Positions 41,050-41,259 of a DNA stretch of 41,259 bases are shown here, piece by piece. This DNA comes from Bacteroidales bacterium UBA4788. Its GTDB lineage: Bacteria; Bacteroidota; Bacteroidia; Bacteroidales; VadinHA17. The position numbers and the translations under genes were made by a program. The stretch's first letter is position 1, and each line of letters begins with the position of its first letter. The notes under the pieces were generated by a model, which searched no databases, was not told the DNA's origin, and saw only the letters and a program-made list of their open reading frames with translations. The stretch is from the NCBI GenBank assembly GCA_002402965.1, contig DHGW01000053.1:9047-50305 (forward strand). Direction: 5' to 3'.

Positions 41050-41259
41050 TCAATAATTCTGTACAGAGGCATATCTTATTGGCCAATAGCCGGTAAGTAA
41101 ATCCAGGACAAAATAAATGGCATCCCGGATCTGCCTTAGTCTCTTCATCATATTGAAGGCTACTGCTGCCATAATCGTATTAATCATATCACCTTCAACA
41201 CCCTTGAGATAGTTCCTCAGCATCAGGTAATCACTCTTGAGATGTCCGATAACCGGTTC
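41050..41259 (-). CDS. IS5-type transposase, C-terminal part (cut by the window end)
   Basis: The minus-strand frame enters from the right edge and ends TGA at 41052-41050; 69 residues are seen. The sequence EPVIGHLKSDYLMLRNYLKG, then VEGDMINTIMAAVAFNMMKRL, matches the C-terminus of IS5-group DDE transposases, in which the Glu of EPVIGHLK is the last catalytic acid. It ends 54 bp before the RND start. Whether the rest is intact cannot be seen. Together with the IS3/IstB scar it brackets the lipid operon. Confidence 0.85.
   Translation of the reverse strand, partial: EPVIGHLKSDYLMLRNYLKGVEGDMINTIMAAVAFNMMKRLRQIRDAIYFVLDLLTGYWPIRYASVQNY

Overview
The window looks like a Bacteroidota chromosome, most likely Bacteroidales or a near relative. 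The evidence is a set of -7 elements of the form TAnnTTTG (some with TTTG 19-20 nt upstream), few recognisable Shine-Dalgarno sites, a DUF4295 gene next to rpmB-rpmG and ftsY-rimO, a class 1B PyrK-PyrD pair, ClpC beside gyrA, and IS3/IS21/IS5-type transposase debris.

Region 1 (1-10.1 kb) holds an SDR oxidoreductase, a small beta-barrel-like protein, a SlyD-type FKBP and a DAACS symporter. A 657-bp AT-rich gap follows, dotted with TTACA/TGTAA palindromes, and leads into an XRE regulator, pyrK-pyrD, an Lrp/AsnC regulator, tRNA-Lys with a clear promoter, and an SDR-rel pair. The Rel protein has a degraded hydrolase domain.

Region 2 (10.1-15.6 kb) reads as a damage-inducible mutagenesis cassette. 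An S24 (LexA/CI-like) self-cleaving repressor is divergent from dinB, and a short DnaE-type polymerase lies downstream of dinB. Two identical-architecture operators (TGATTA-N5-TAATCA) sit in the shared promoter region.

Region 3 (15.7-33.6 kb) is mostly housekeeping: an M48-like protein lacking the first zinc His, an AlaX-like editing protein, a thioredoxin-fold protein, DUF2461, a TPR protein, gyrA, clpC, the rimO-ftsY and DUF4295-rpmG-rpmB cluster, cinA, an HD hydrolase, lemA-htpX, and a voltage-gated K+ channel with a C-terminal zinc ribbon.

Region 4 (33.7-41.26 kb) is A+T-richer and bounded by transposase remnants: an IS3 orfA fused to a broken IstB tail on one side, and an IS5-type C-terminus on the other. 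Between them is a tight six-gene minus-strand operon: RND/MMPL permease, LolA-like carrier, PlsC-like acyltransferase, patatin lipase, GT2 glycosyltransferase and an outer-membrane beta-barrel. Four consecutive junctions are exactly 3 nt. Together the genes suggest synthesis or remodelling of a lipid or glycolipid and its transport across the envelope. This is the best candidate in the window for an undescribed system.

A further theme is a family of 7-nt-period intergenic repeats (CAGTCTT, TATTGCC and GATTTGC words), often arranged as long hairpins at gene ends.
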